Notes: generated from the letters alone by a model not told the origin. 64,000 nt of DNA from Maribacter spongiicola (GCF_004364165.1 NZ_SOAY01000011.1:248001-312000), one strand, 5' to 3'. Shown: positions 44,762 to 54,520, counted from the stretch's first letter. Program-made: numbers and translations.

Positions 44762-45733
44762 ATGATTAAGTGGGGTATTGTTGGGGCAGGTAACATTGCG
44801 CATAGTTTTTCTAAAGACCTAGCCTTGGTAAATGGCGGTAAATTGGTATCTGTAGCTTCAAGAAGCTTAGAGAAAGCTCAAGATTTTGCCAATGAATATG
44901 GTGCGCCAAATGCTTACGGTAGTTATGAAGAGTTATTTAATAGCGGTACGGTAGATATCATTTACTTGGCAACGCCACATACATCACATGCAGATTTAAG
45001 CATTGCGGCAATGAAAGTCGGTAATGCTGTACTATGCGAAAAGCCAATGGGTGTAAATAAGACTGAAGTGGAGCAAATGGTTGCTATTGCCAAAGAAAAT
45101 AATGTTTTTTTGATGGAAGCATTATGGTCGCGATTTAACCCTACTATTAAAAAGGTAAAAGAATTGGTTGATAATGGGGCAATAGGTGAAGTGGGATATT
45201 TACATGCGGATTTTGCTTTTTATGCGCTGGATAGGGATGAAAAAGGGAGATTGTTAAATGCCAATCTTGCTGGTGGTTCTTTGTTAGATATCGGTATCTA
45301 CCCTATATTTTTAGCTTATTTAATATTAGGAAAGCCAAAGGATATAAAAGCGACAGCGAATTTTTATAAAACCGGAGTTGAGGTGCAATGCAGTATGATT
45401 TTTAATTATGATAATGCTCAGGCTATTTTGTATAGCGGACTCAATTCGAATTCAGAAAAGAAGGCAGAAATTGCTGGTAGCGAAGGTTCTATTTTTATTC
45501 ACCCCAGATGGCATGAAACTACGGGGTTTTCCTTAGAGAAAGATGGTGAATCAACTTCTAATGAAGTTGGTAAAATGGGTAAAGGCTATGTTCATGAGAT
45601 TGAAGAAGTGCACGATTGTCTCAACTCTGGCAAGAAGGAAAGCAAATTATGGTCTCATCAAAATAGTTTAGATTTAATTGAGATTATGGATTCTGTTCGT
45701 GAAAAAACAGGAATTGAGTTTCCGTTTGAATAA
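44762..45733 (+). CDS. Gfo/Idh/MocA-family oxidoreductase
   Basis: A 323-residue NAD(P)-dependent oxidoreductase: Rossmann motif WGIVGAGNIAHSFSKDLALV at the start, AVLCEKPMGVNKTEVEQMV (the EKP motif) near 90, and the C-terminal substrate domain with AGGSLLDIGIYPIFLAYLIL. Members oxidise sugars or related polyols; the EKP and DIGIYP patterns resemble trans-1,2-dihydrobenzene-1,2-diol / D-xylose dehydrogenase-like enzymes, but the substrate is unknown. It is divergent from the carboxyltransferase, with only 73 bases between starts. Confidence 0.85.
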   Translation: MIKWGIVGAGNIAHSFSKDLALVNGGKLVSVASRSLEKAQDFANEYGAPNAYGSYEELFNSGTVDIIYLATPHTSHADLSIAAMKVGNAVLCEKPMGVNKTEVEQMVAIAKENNVFLMEALWSRFNPTIKKVKELVDNGAIGEVGYLHADFAFYALDRDEKGRLLNANLAGGSLLDIGIYPIFLAYLILGKPKDIKATANFYKTGVEVQCSMIFNYDNAQAILYSGLNSNSEKKAEIAGSEGSIFIHPRWHETTGFSLEKDGESTSNEVGKMGKGYVHEIEEVHDCLNSGKKESKLWSHQNSLDLIEIMDSVREKTGIEFPFE

Positions 45734-45809
45734 TTGCAAGTATAATAGTGGAAAAATATCTTAAAATTTCCGATATTTGATGTTCGCTTAATTTTTAATT
45801 GATTCGAAA

Positions 45810-45986
45810 ATGAACAAGAATACCGTGCTCTCTTGGGCAACTTTTATTATGATTTTTGTAGGTCTGGCTCTTATTGCATTAGGTGCTTTTCGCTATGATG
45901 ATGTTGCAGGTTGGGGTTTTGCATCTGTAGGTATAGGCTTTTTTGCTATTGCTTGGGTGTTTAATGCGCTTAAAGGTAGAGTATAA
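45810..45986 (+). CDS. CAL67264 family small membrane protein
   Basis: A 58-residue protein, MNKNTVLSWATFIMIFVGLA onward, with two membrane segments (about 9-25 and 38-54) separated by FRYDDVAGWGF. It matches from memory the CAL67264 family of conserved Flavobacteriia peptides, commonly found next to the ABC-F gene ettA as here (66 bases upstream). Its function is not known. Confidence 0.85.
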   Translation: MNKNTVLSWATFIMIFVGLALIALGAFRYDDVAGWGFASVGIGFFAIAWVFNALKGRV

Positions 45987-46052
45987 TATATTTTATTGTC
46001 GCCATTGAATTTATCTGGTAGGCTTTAATATTTCACTAAACACTATAATTTT

Positions 46053-47744
46053 ATGTCAGACGATAAGAAGGTAATCTTCTCCATGTCAGGAGTTACGAAA
46101 ACCTATAAAAATGCGAATACCCCAGTTTTAAAGAACATATACCTAAGTTTTTTCTACGGTGCCAAGATTGGTATCTTAGGTTTAAACGGTTCTGGTAAAT
46201 CTACTTTACTGAAAATTATTGCGGGAGTCGATAAAAACTTTCAAGGTGATGTTGTTTTTTCTCCTGGTTACAATGTTGGTTACTTAGAGCAAGAGCCAGA
46301 ATTGGATGAAAACAAAACCGTTCTAGAAATTGTAAAAGAAGGTGTAGCAGAAACTGTTGCTATTCTTGATGAATACAATAAGATAAATGATATGTTCGGA
46401 CTCCCAGAAGTTTATGAGAATCCTGACAAAATGCAGAAGTTGATGGATCAACAGGCTGTTTTACAAGATAAAATTGATGCTGCAAATGCTTGGGAATTAG
46501 ATACCAAGCTAGAAATTGCAATGGATGCTTTACGTACGCCAGAGCCAGATAAGAAAATTGCAGTACTGTCGGGTGGTGAAAGAAGAAGGGTCGCTTTATG
46601 TAGATTATTACTTCAAGAACCTGAAATTTTATTATTAGATGAACCTACCAACCACTTAGATGCAGAGTCTGTACATTGGTTAGAGCATCATTTAGCACAA
46701 TATAAAGGAACCGTAATTGCCGTAACGCACGATAGATACTTTTTGGATAATGTTGCTGGTTGGATTCTTGAATTGGACAGGGGAGAAGGTATTCCTTGGA
46801 AAGGAAATTATTCTTCTTGGTTAGAACAAAAATCGAAACGTTTAGCGCAAGAAAGTAAAACTGCTTCTAAGAGACAGAAAACTTTAGAACGAGAGCTAGA
46901 ATGGGTACGTCAAGGTGCAAAAGGAAGACAGACCAAGCAGAAAGCACGTCTTAAGAACTATGATAAGTTAATGAGTCAAGATCAAAAACAACTTGACGAA
47001 AAACTTGAAATCTATATACCGAACGGACCTCGTTTGGGTACAAATGTAATTGAAGCAAAGGGCGTAAGTAAAGCTTTTGATGATAAATTACTTTACGAAG
47101 ATTTGAACTTTAAATTACCACAAGCAGGTATTGTTGGTATTATTGGTCCGAATGGTGCTGGTAAGACTACTATTTTTAGAATGATTATGGGAGAAGAGAC
47201 TCCTGATAAAGGAGAATTTGAAACCGGTGAAACTGCTAAAATTGCTTATGTGGATCAAAGTCACTCTAATATCGATCCTGAAAAAACCATCTGGCAAAAT
47301 TTCAGTGATGAGCAAGAGATGGTAATGATGGGCGGTAAGCAGGTGAATTCCCGTGCTTATTTAAGTAGATTTAATTTTACGGGTAGTGAGCAAAATAAAA
47401 AGGTGAATATGTTGTCTGGTGGTGAGCGTAACCGTTTACACCTAGCAATGACATTAAAAGAAGAAGGAAACGTTCTTCTATTAGATGAGCCTACCAATGA
47501 TTTAGATGTTAATACATTACGTGCCTTAGAAGAAGGTTTAGAGAACTTTGCTGGTTGCGCTGTGGTAATATCGCATGATAGATGGTTCTTAGATCGTATA
47601 TGTACGCACATCTTAGCTTTTGAAGGTGATTCGCAGGTTTATTTCTTTGAAGGTTCTTTCTCTGATTATGAAGAGAATAAGAAGAAACGATTAGGCGGAG
47701 ATCTAATGCCGAAACGAATTAAGTATAAGAAACTGATCAGATAA
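46053..47744 (+). CDS. ettA: Energy-dependent translational throttle protein (ABC-F)
   Basis: A 563-residue ABC-F ATPase that binds the ribosomal E site and tunes translation to the energy state. Two ABC cassettes: Walker A GLNGSGKST and GPNGAGKTT, signatures LSGGERRRVAL and LSGGERNRLHL, Walker B LLLLDEPTNHLDAESVHWLE and LLLDEPTNDLDVNTLRALEE. The linker and the arm in the first cassette are present (residues about 90-130), and the C-terminal tail is short, as in EttA. No membrane segments. Confidence 0.95.
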   Translation: MSDDKKVIFSMSGVTKTYKNANTPVLKNIYLSFFYGAKIGILGLNGSGKSTLLKIIAGVDKNFQGDVVFSPGYNVGYLEQEPELDENKTVLEIVKEGVAETVAILDEYNKINDMFGLPEVYENPDKMQKLMDQQAVLQDKIDAANAWELDTKLEIAMDALRTPEPDKKIAVLSGGERRRVALCRLLLQEPEILLLDEPTNHLDAESVHWLEHHLAQYKGTVIAVTHDRYFLDNVAGWILELDRGEGIPWKGNYSSWLEQKSKRLAQESKTASKRQKTLERELEWVRQGAKGRQTKQKARLKNYDKLMSQDQKQLDEKLEIYIPNGPRLGTNVIEAKGVSKAFDDKLLYEDLNFKLPQAGIVGIIGPNGAGKTTIFRMIMGEETPDKGEFETGETAKIAYVDQSHSNIDPEKTIWQNFSDEQEMVMMGGKQVNSRAYLSRFNFTGSEQNKKVNMLSGGERNRLHLAMTLKEEGNVLLLDEPTNDLDVNTLRALEEGLENFAGCAVVISHDRWFLDRICTHILAFEGDSQVYFFEGSFSDYEENKKKRLGGDLMPKRIKYKKLIR

Positions 47745-47760
47745 TCACGTAGTTATATAG

Positions 47761-47787
47761 AAAAAGCCCGCAATTGCGGGCTTTTTT
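47761..47787. terminator. Bidirectional terminator between ettA and the MBL hydrolase gene
   Basis: AAAAAGCCCGCAA followed directly by TTGCGGGCTTTTTT: a GC-rich stem with A- and T-runs. Confidence 0.9.
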
Positions 47788-47792
47788 ATTTT

Positions 47793-47813
47793 CAGCTAAC
47801 AGCTAACAGCTAA
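47793..47813. repeat. Three tandem copies of the heptamer CAGCTAA
   Basis: Three perfect copies in a row between the ettA terminator and the stop of the MBL gene. I recall similar AACAGCT heptamer runs in other flavobacterial intergenic regions. A slippage-prone microsatellite with no evident role. Confidence 0.75.
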
Positions 47814-47814
47814 C

Positions 47815-48636
47815 CTAATATTCATCATTAGGATACCAATCTAATTGAACAACCTCAATGCCTTGATTGCCAGCGTCGACTAATTGCTTAAATTTTGCAA
47901 CATCGCTAACATCTGGTTTGCCTCTGTAGTGGTAAGGGTAAACTTGCTCAGGTTTAAAATCTAAGACTGCAGAAGTAGCGCTTTCAACTGTCATCGTGTA
48001 TGGTAAATTCATACATACAAAAGCCTTATCTATATTTTTCAAAGAACGCATTTCAGGAATGTCTTCGGTATCGCCAGAAAAATAGATTCGCTGCTTATCT
48101 ATAGTAAGAACATAACCGTTACCGCGACCTTTAGTATGAAAATTTAAAGCTTCTTTTCTCAGGTTATACATAGGTATGGCTTCAATGGTAATTCCTGCTA
48201 ATTTCTTGCTGGCGCCATTCTCCATAATTTCTAGTTGCTTTGAATATGTTGCAGGTAACTCATCGGCAACTGCTTGCGGTACAATTAAAATTGCATTAGA
48301 AGTATCTAAAGCATCAAGAGTTTCTGTACTTAAGTGGTCACCATGTATATCGGTAATCAATATTAAAGTTGGATTTTTTTGACCATCAAAAGCAGTTGCT
48401 CCACCAGTAGGGTCAACGTATATAACAACATCGTTCCATTCAATTACTGCAGTTGCATGCTCTATAGGTATAATTTCAATTTCATCAGATTTACGTTCAC
48501 TCATTTCAACTGGCGCGGCCATATTTTCTTCGATTTCAGTAGTAGAATCTATTTCACCCTCGGATTTTTTAACTTCTTTACAAGAAAAAGAGATAGTACC
48601 AATCATTAGTAAAACAAGTAATTCTTTTAGTTTCAT
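47815..48636 (-). CDS. MBL-fold metallohydrolase lipoprotein (UlaG-like)
   Basis: A 273-residue protein with a lipoprotein signal (LLVLLMIGTISFSC, Cys19). The mature part begins acidic and leads into a beta-lactamase-like fold: PIEHATAVIEWNDVVIYVDP, the metal motif ITDIHGDHLS (HxxDH-like as DIHGDH), YFSGDTEDIPEM and VYPYHYRG. It is closest to the UlaG/YtnP-like MBL hydrolases. It would act at the periplasmic face of a membrane. The substrate is unknown. Confidence 0.85.
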   Translation of the reverse strand: MKLKELLVLLMIGTISFSCKEVKKSEGEIDSTTEIEENMAAPVEMSERKSDEIEIIPIEHATAVIEWNDVVIYVDPTGGATAFDGQKNPTLILITDIHGDHLSTETLDALDTSNAILIVPQAVADELPATYSKQLEIMENGASKKLAGITIEAIPMYNLRKEALNFHTKGRGNGYVLTIDKQRIYFSGDTEDIPEMRSLKNIDKAFVCMNLPYTMTVESATSAVLDFKPEQVYPYHYRGKPDVSDVAKFKQLVDAGNQGIEVVQLDWYPNDEY

Positions 48637-48646
48637 TATGTTATGT

Positions 48647-49105
48647 TTAAAGTGTTAGTTCCATTTTAATATCTGATCTAAGATACTCTAAATTATCCTC
48701 TAAAGGAACATTTATAAATCCGAATTTCTTATATATATGCAGCGCCGTGTCTAATTTTGTACTGGAGTAAAGTTCTAAGGTGTGCCAATTTTTATTTTTA
48801 GAAAAATCTATGGCATAGGCTAGTAATTTTTGACCGATCTGTAAACCATGGTAATTTTTATCAACAGCCATTTTACCTAAATCGAATCTTCGATTATCTT
48901 TTTTAATTAACGCAAAGCATCCTACGGGTTCATTATTCCATAACCCTATAAAAATAAATCCGCCTTTGTCAATAATAGAAGTCTGGCTTTTTTCTAGCAA
49001 CTCCCTATCTTTTTCTTCCACAGTAAAAAATTCTGTTATCCAAGCTATATTCAACTCTTTAAAGTTTTGAGTATATTTAGATTCATAAGGTACAATGGTA
49101 AGCAT
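48647..49105 (-). CDS. GNAT N-acetyltransferase
   Basis: A 152-residue acetyltransferase: GLWNNEPVGCFALIKKDNRR, then the acetyl-CoA loop region LGKMAVDKNYHGLQIGQKLL and the C-terminal LHIYKKFGFINVPLE. The substrate is unknown. It is on the same strand as the MBL gene and 10 bases upstream of it, so probably in one transcript. Confidence 0.85.
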   Translation of the reverse strand: MLTIVPYESKYTQNFKELNIAWITEFFTVEEKDRELLEKSQTSIIDKGGFIFIGLWNNEPVGCFALIKKDNRRFDLGKMAVDKNYHGLQIGQKLLAYAIDFSKNKNWHTLELYSSTKLDTALHIYKKFGFINVPLEDNLEYLRSDIKMELTL

Positions 49106-49255
49106 AATCTTAAATTGGTAAATTTATGACCCTAAGTTATGCCTTATTATATGGTATTTATTATGATCAAGAAAATATTTTAAGGTTAAAAAATCTAAAA
49201 ATTAAATTAACTCGTATATAACCTGAACAAACAGACACTTATTAAATTTAAAATT

Positions 49256-50143
49256 ATGACTGAAACAAAAAACAATAATGGCTTAAAAGTTTTGACCGCT
49301 CTTTTAGGTGTTGTGCTTTTAGGAACTATCATTTACACAGTAAGTCTTTACCAAGATAAAAAGAAGACCGAAGTTGTTCTTTCTAAGGAGAAAGAATTGG
49401 TGGTTGAAGATTTAAATAGCTTAAAATCTGAATATGATAAAGCTATTTTGGAGAGCAATGCAACTAACGAGGAGTTAGTTAGTGCTAGAGATAATATTGC
49501 AAAATATATTGACTCTGTGAAGACAATGAAAGCTGATATTGGATCTTTATCTAGATACAGAAGACAAGTTGGTGTTCTTAAAGCTGAAAGAGAGCAATTA
49601 TTAAAGCAAGTTGATTCATTAACTCGTTCTAACTCTATGATTGCTATGCAACGTGACAGTACGTATGTTGAATTAGAGAAGCAAACCGTTTTTAATGATT
49701 CTTTAGTGGTACAAAATACAAACTTGGCTCAGGTAGTTGAAAAAGGTTCTGCTTTAAACTTATCTAAATTTAATGTTGATGCAGTTAAAGAGCGTAACAA
49801 CGGTAAATTAGTTTCTACACAACGTGCTAAAGCAACTGACAAGTTTAAAATTTGTTTTACTGTTGCAGATAACGTTATTGCACAAGCTGGAGATAGAGAG
49901 TTTTTCTTAGAGGTTTTAGATCCTCAAGGTAACGTTCTAGGTGGTAGTAACTCTAAAACTAATGAAAATGGAGCTTCTATTACTTACAGTAAGCAAACTG
50001 GTTTCTACTATGAGAACAAATCTTTAGATGTATGTGATTATATTAGCAAGCCATCTGGTGACTTCAAAGACGGTAACTATATGGTAAACGTTTATGATGA
50101 TCAATTAAAATTATTGGGTACTTCTAAATTCATGTTGAAGTAA
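49256..50143 (+). CDS. Membrane-anchored coiled-coil protein, function unknown
   Basis: A 295-residue protein with one N-terminal membrane segment (LKVLTALLGVVLLGTIIYTV, about 10-30), a long coiled coil (about 40-160, with repeated leucines) and a beta-rich C-terminal domain (about 185-295, with FKICFTVADNVIAQAGDREF and DGNYMVNVYDDQLKLLG). The topology suggests a periplasmic protein held in the inner membrane. I recognise no named family. Codon use is highly regular, suggesting good expression. It is monocistronic with a strong terminator. Confidence 0.7.
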   Translation: MTETKNNNGLKVLTALLGVVLLGTIIYTVSLYQDKKKTEVVLSKEKELVVEDLNSLKSEYDKAILESNATNEELVSARDNIAKYIDSVKTMKADIGSLSRYRRQVGVLKAEREQLLKQVDSLTRSNSMIAMQRDSTYVELEKQTVFNDSLVVQNTNLAQVVEKGSALNLSKFNVDAVKERNNGKLVSTQRAKATDKFKICFTVADNVIAQAGDREFFLEVLDPQGNVLGGSNSKTNENGASITYSKQTGFYYENKSLDVCDYISKPSGDFKDGNYMVNVYDDQLKLLGTSKFMLK

Positions 50144-50161
50144 GATTACCTTAATAGATAT

Positions 50162-50191
50162 AAAAATGGCGACCAATTGGTCGCCATTTTT
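50162..50191. terminator. Bidirectional terminator before the fumC 3' end
   Basis: AAAAATGGCGACC / GGTCGCCATTTTT around AATT: a long perfect palindrome with A/T runs between convergent genes. Confidence 0.9.
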
Positions 50192-50210
50192 CGTTTCTAC
50201 AAGTTTGGTT

Positions 50211-51611
50211 TTAGTTCTTTAAACTACCAACCATATTTTCTGGTTTTACCCAATCGTCATAATCTTCTGCAGTAACGTAACCTAAGTTTATAGCTTCCTC
50301 TTTTAAGGTTGTACCATTTTTATGGGCCGTATTTGCAATTTCAGCAGCTTTATAATATCCTATTTTAGTATTTAAAGCAGTAACTAGCATTAAAGAGTTA
50401 TTCAATAATTGCTTGATTACTTCGTGATTTGGCTCTATACCAGCAGCACAATGCTCTTCGAAACTAACACAGGCGTCGCCAATTAATTGTGCCGATTGTA
50501 ATATGTTGGCAGCCATCATCGGTTTAAAAACATTTAATTCATAATGCCCTTGTGTACCTCCAATGCTAATAGCGACATCGTTACCCATAACTTGAGCACA
50601 TACCATAGTAAGCGCCTCGCATTGTGTAGGGTTCACTTTACCTGGCATAATAGAGCTACCTGGCTCATTTGCAGGAATAATGATTTCACCGATACCTGAA
50701 CGTGGTCCTGATGCCATCATTCTAATATCATTGGCTATCTTATTTAAAGAAACAGCTAATTGTTTCAATGCACCGTGACTTTCAACAATTGCGTCATGTG
50801 CAGCTAGTGCTTCAAATTTATTTTCTGCAGTAATAAAAGGTAAGCCCGTAAATTCTGCTATATATTTTGCTACTAAAACATCATACCCTTCTGGAGTATT
50901 CAAACCGGTACCTACTGCAGTACCGCCAAGTGCCAATTCACTTAAATGTGACAGTGTATTATTTAATGCTTTTAGGCCGTGATCTAATTGCGATACGTAA
51001 CCAGAAAATTCTTGCCCTAAGGTAAGGGGTGTAGCATCCATTAAATGGGTACGACCTATCTTAACTACATTTTTAAATTCAACTGACTTTTTATGAAGTG
51101 TATCTCTTAATTGCTTAACGCCAGGTATGGTGACTTCAACAATTTTTTTGTAAGCTGCAATATGCATACCTGTTGGGAAGGTATCGTTAGATGATTGAGA
51201 TTTATTTACATCATCATTTGGTTGAATTGTTTTTTCGCCTTCACCGATTACTTTACCGGCAATTTCATGAGCTCTGTTTGCAACAACTTCATTAACGTTC
51301 ATGTTACTTTGAGTACCAGAACCTGTTTGCCAAATTACTAAAGGAAACTGGTCATCAAGCTTACCTTCTAAAATCTCTTCGCAAACCTGTGCAATTAAAT
51401 CTCTTTTCTCTGCTGCTAAAACACCAAGCTCACAGTTAGCATAAGCTGCTGATTTCTTTAAATAGGCGAAACCATAAACAATGTCTAATGGCATTGAGGC
51501 TACTGGACCTATTTTAAAATTGTTACGAGAACGTTCTGTTTGCGCTCCCCAATATTTGTCTTTGGGAACTTCGACATTACCCATAGTATCTTTTTCGATT
51601 CTAAATTTCAT
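50211..51611 (-). CDS. fumC: Class II fumarate hydratase
   Basis: A 466-residue fumarase converting fumarate and malate in the TCA cycle. The signature [16 protein letters not shown] is intact, with [24 protein letters not shown] segment ([19 protein letters not shown]) and [20 protein letters not shown]. Length is normal. On the minus strand CAAAAATA at 51657-51664 reads as a -7 element TATTTTTG, but its -33 partner is poorly spaced. Confidence 0.96.
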   Translation of the reverse strand: MKFRIEKDTMGNVEVPKDKYWGAQTERSRNNFKIGPVASMPLDIVYGFAYLKKSAAYANCELGVLAAEKRDLIAQVCEEILEGKLDDQFPLVIWQTGSGTQSNMNVNEVVANRAHEIAGKVIGEGEKTIQPNDDVNKSQSSNDTFPTGMHIAAYKKIVEVTIPGVKQLRDTLHKKSVEFKNVVKIGRTHLMDATPLTLGQEFSGYVSQLDHGLKALNNTLSHLSELALGGTAVGTGLNTPEGYDVLVAKYIAEFTGLPFITAENKFEALAAHDAIVESHGALKQLAVSLNKIANDIRMMASGPRSGIGEIIIPANEPGSSIMPGKVNPTQCEALTMVCAQVMGNDVAISIGGTQGHYELNVFKPMMAANILQSAQLIGDACVSFEEHCAAGIEPNHEVIKQLLNNSLMLVTALNTKIGYYKAAEIANTAHKNGTTLKEEAINLGYVTAEDYDDWVKPENMVGSLKN

Positions 51612-51728
51612 GATTGTATATTTTAATGAATCTTAAGTTAACTTATTTTATAACTTCAAAAATAAGGTTTACATTTATTTTAATAGTGACAACATTGTTC
51701 AGATTAGTGAAATAAATTTTGCCTAACG

Positions 51729-51761
51729 TTTGCAAAAAATAATTCGTTTATGGTATCTTTG
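51729..51761 (+). promoter_or_regulatory. Bacteroidota promoter of the 57-aa peptide gene
   Basis: TTTG (51729-51732), 21 bases, TATCTTTG (51754-51761). Consensus-like in both boxes and spacing, with the ATG 20 bases after the -7 element. Confidence 0.7.
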
Positions 51762-51781
51762 TAATATATAAGTAAAAAGAT

Positions 51782-51955
51782 ATGTTTGATTTTGACCAAT
51801 ATTTAGGATTTTTAGCTTTCTTGACCATATTAACCATTGGTTTCTGGCTGATGATGTTTTTGTTATTATTTGTTGTCCCTTACTGGTTAGGAGGTAACAT
51901 TATAGAGTTATTGAAAGAAAGACGCGACAAGAAAAAAGCCGCAAGAGAAGCATAA
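51782..51955 (+). CDS. 57-aa single-pass membrane peptide, function unknown
   Basis: MFDFDQYLGFLAFLTILTIG and onward: one long hydrophobic stretch (about 9-39) and a strongly basic C-terminus (KERRDKKKAAREA), which predicts the tail inside the cytoplasm. It has its own consensus promoter and its own terminator, good evidence that it is a real transcription unit. I recognise no family. Confidence 0.75.
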   Translation: MFDFDQYLGFLAFLTILTIGFWLMMFLLLFVVPYWLGGNIIELLKERRDKKKAAREA

Positions 51956-51966
51956 AAATATAGTAT

Positions 51967-51996
51967 AAAAAAAGGAGCCAAAAGGCTCCTTTTTTT
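51967..51996. terminator. Terminator after the 57-aa peptide gene
   Basis: AAAAAAAGGAGCC, loop AAAA, GGCTCCTTTTTTT: a perfect 13-bp stem, usable from both sides (the TonB receptor gene ends at 52018). Confidence 0.9.
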
Positions 51997-52017
51997 ATAC
52001 CTAATAATTTTTAACTG

Positions 52018-54516
52018 TTAACTCCCGTATTCATCATCTCCACCATCATCATTTCTTTCACCTTCTCTTTCTCTTCGCTGTTTTTTCTGATTTAAACGGT
52101 AGACAAAGGAAAGTGTTATTTGTCGCTCACGCCATTGAAATTCACTTTCTGATGTAAAAAACGGTGTTTGCGTGGAAGATATTCTTCTTCTTGAATTTAA
52201 TAGGTCACTTACATTTAATGCCAGTGTGCCTTTTTCTTTAAGAATATCCTTGCTAAACGCCAAGTTCAATGAAAATATACCTTCGTTTACGGTTTGTGCG
52301 TTGTTGGTCGGCCCACGGTAAAATGCGTTGGTCTGCCATTCAATTTTACTTGGAAGGGTTACTTTTGAACTAAATCTGGAAAACCAACTTGTATTTCTTG
52401 CTCCAAAATTAATACCATTAAATTCTCCGTCTGAGTTGAATTCAAAGAAATTAAAACTACCGTTTAACCTAAGCCATTTAGTAGGGTTGTACAACAAGCC
52501 TAGCTCTGCACCCACACGCTCGTTGGTCGCCAGGTTTATTGGTATGGAACGGATCACTACGATACCATCTGTGGTAATCTGACCTGTTTCTTCCTGTATA
52601 CGTTCAAATGAATTGGTTTCTTTTTGATAATAAACAGATGAGGTCAAGGTTAGCTTATCCCATCTTTTTAAATACCCTAAATCAAATGCATTGGCAAATG
52701 CTGGGTCTAAATCAGGATTCCCTTGAAAAATATTCGTGCGACTAGATTGAGATGGAAACGGATTGATAAAGCGCCCTCTAGGCCTATTGATACGACGGTT
52801 ATACCCAATGCTGATATTTTCGTTTTCCGCCAACTCATAGATTAGGTTTAGGGTAGGGAAAAGGCCTAAATAATTTTTATCAAAATTAACCTCTATACCT
52901 TCACCTATAATTTCTTGTAATTGTTCTATATCTGCACCTACAATTTCTCCTTTAAGTTGGGTATTTTCCAATCTAAGTCCGGCAAGAAAAGAAAAATCAC
53001 CAAGCTTATTTCCGTATTGAGTGTAAAAAGAATTCACGTTTTGATTGAAAACAAAGCGGTTGATTAATCCTAAATTAGGAACGAAAGCACCTGTATCAAA
53101 ATTAAAATCTTCGAGATAAAAATCGGTATCGGACTGTTCCCAGTTACCTCTGTAGCCTGCTTCAAATTGGGCGTCTCCAATAGGCAATATATAGTCTACT
53201 TGGGCTAAATATTCATTTTGTAACTCTAGTTCTTCTATGTTTAGTCTTGCCCCATCAAAGCCTGTATTTGTAATGGTTTCTTGTTCATTTATTGGTGTTG
53301 GTTTAAATTCTTCATTGTATGAAAGTTGAAGATCTACGGTTAACTTGTGTCCTTCAGTATTAAAGTCATTGTTGTAATTAAGAGAAAATTGCGCACTCTT
53401 TTCTTCTTCTTGTTCATCTTCTATACGTTGTGTAATTCGATTAATATCGTTTCCAACGAAATTTGTAGATACAATTTCGGTAATATCTTCACCATTATTG
53501 GTTCTACCAAAAGCGCTTGCTGTAACTGAGGAGGTTTCTGTTAAGAAATATTCCATTCCAAGATTTAGATTAAATCCACTATTCATTCTGTTGATGTCGC
53601 GGTCTTCAATAATTCTATCAAATACACTTTCATCGCCCAAATAGATGTTGTCAGCGAATCCATTTCCTGGTGGTGTACGGTAAGAATACCCCAAAGTGGT
53701 AAAGACATTGTACTTTTCTTTTCTTAAATTCATATTAGCGGTGAGAGAAGCGGCATCAGGAAACCCAACAGTAGTATTTATAGTACCATTTATACCTCTG
53801 GTTTTTTCTTTTTTTAGAACAATGTTCAAAATTCCGGCAGTACCCTCGGCATCATAGCGTGCTGATGGACTCGTAATTACTTCAACTTTCTCAATGGCGT
53901 CAGCAGGTAGTTGTTGAAGGGCATCGGTGGAGCCAAATCCGGCAAGTGCGGATGGCCTACCATTTATTAATATTCTAACATTTCCGTTTCCACGGAGGGC
54001 AACTGCTCCATCTGCATCAACCGTTACCGAAGGAATATTGTCAAGAGCGTCACTAATAGTTGCTCCGCTATTGGTTAAGTCTTTTCCAATATTATAAATT
54101 TTCTTGTCTAAACGAACCTCAACAGTTGTTTTTTCTCCAACAACCTCAACAGCTTCTAGTTGAGCAACATCTAGGGCAAGTCTAACAGTACCTAAATCTT
54201 TATTTTCTGTAAGTGTTTGATTAGGTAACTTGAATGTTTTGTATGAAATGTATTCTATAGATATATTGTACTTGCCAGGTGATGCTTCTACTTTGAAATT
54301 ACCATCAATATCTGTAATGCCACCTGTAATTTGATCAGGATTATTTACACTTTGTAGTACTAGTGTGGCATATTCTAAAGGAAGGTTGTCGTCTTTATCA
54401 AGAACCTTCCCGCTTATTGTAATCGGACCTCTTTCCCGGTCTCCTCCCGGTCTTTGACTATATGTATAATTGAAGGATAGTGCTAGGAGTAGGAGTAAGG
54501 GAAAAAGTTGTCTCAT
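52018..54516 (-). CDS. TonB-dependent receptor, OMP_b-brl_3 type
   Basis: An 832-residue outer-membrane protein. Signal peptide (to about 20); CarboxypepD_reg domain (ISGKVLDKDDNLPLEYATLV); plug domain (SDALDNIPSVTVDADGAVAL with RGNGNVRILINGRPSALAGF following, IEKVEVITSPSARYDAEGTA); and a barrel of the outer membrane beta-barrel family to the end. The C-terminus is unusual: after the last strand (ITLSFVYRLNQ) a hydrophilic Arg/Glu/Asp-rich tail of about 25 residues follows, ending DGGDDEYGS. No SusD partner, so it is not a typical polysaccharide locus. Substrate unknown; the partner gene upstream may share its function. Confidence 0.9.
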   Translation of the reverse strand: MRQLFPLLLLLALSFNYTYSQRPGGDRERGPITISGKVLDKDDNLPLEYATLVLQSVNNPDQITGGITDIDGNFKVEASPGKYNISIEYISYKTFKLPNQTLTENKDLGTVRLALDVAQLEAVEVVGEKTTVEVRLDKKIYNIGKDLTNSGATISDALDNIPSVTVDADGAVALRGNGNVRILINGRPSALAGFGSTDALQQLPADAIEKVEVITSPSARYDAEGTAGILNIVLKKEKTRGINGTINTTVGFPDAASLTANMNLRKEKYNVFTTLGYSYRTPPGNGFADNIYLGDESVFDRIIEDRDINRMNSGFNLNLGMEYFLTETSSVTASAFGRTNNGEDITEIVSTNFVGNDINRITQRIEDEQEEEKSAQFSLNYNNDFNTEGHKLTVDLQLSYNEEFKPTPINEQETITNTGFDGARLNIEELELQNEYLAQVDYILPIGDAQFEAGYRGNWEQSDTDFYLEDFNFDTGAFVPNLGLINRFVFNQNVNSFYTQYGNKLGDFSFLAGLRLENTQLKGEIVGADIEQLQEIIGEGIEVNFDKNYLGLFPTLNLIYELAENENISIGYNRRINRPRGRFINPFPSQSSRTNIFQGNPDLDPAFANAFDLGYLKRWDKLTLTSSVYYQKETNSFERIQEETGQITTDGIVVIRSIPINLATNERVGAELGLLYNPTKWLRLNGSFNFFEFNSDGEFNGINFGARNTSWFSRFSSKVTLPSKIEWQTNAFYRGPTNNAQTVNEGIFSLNLAFSKDILKEKGTLALNVSDLLNSRRRISSTQTPFFTSESEFQWRERQITLSFVYRLNQKKQRREREGERNDDGGDDEYGS

Positions 54517-54520
54517 TAAG

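Noticed and set aside
47793..47813. CRISPR-like repeat
   Set aside because: The heptamers are directly adjacent without spacers and far too short; no cas genes are present in the window.
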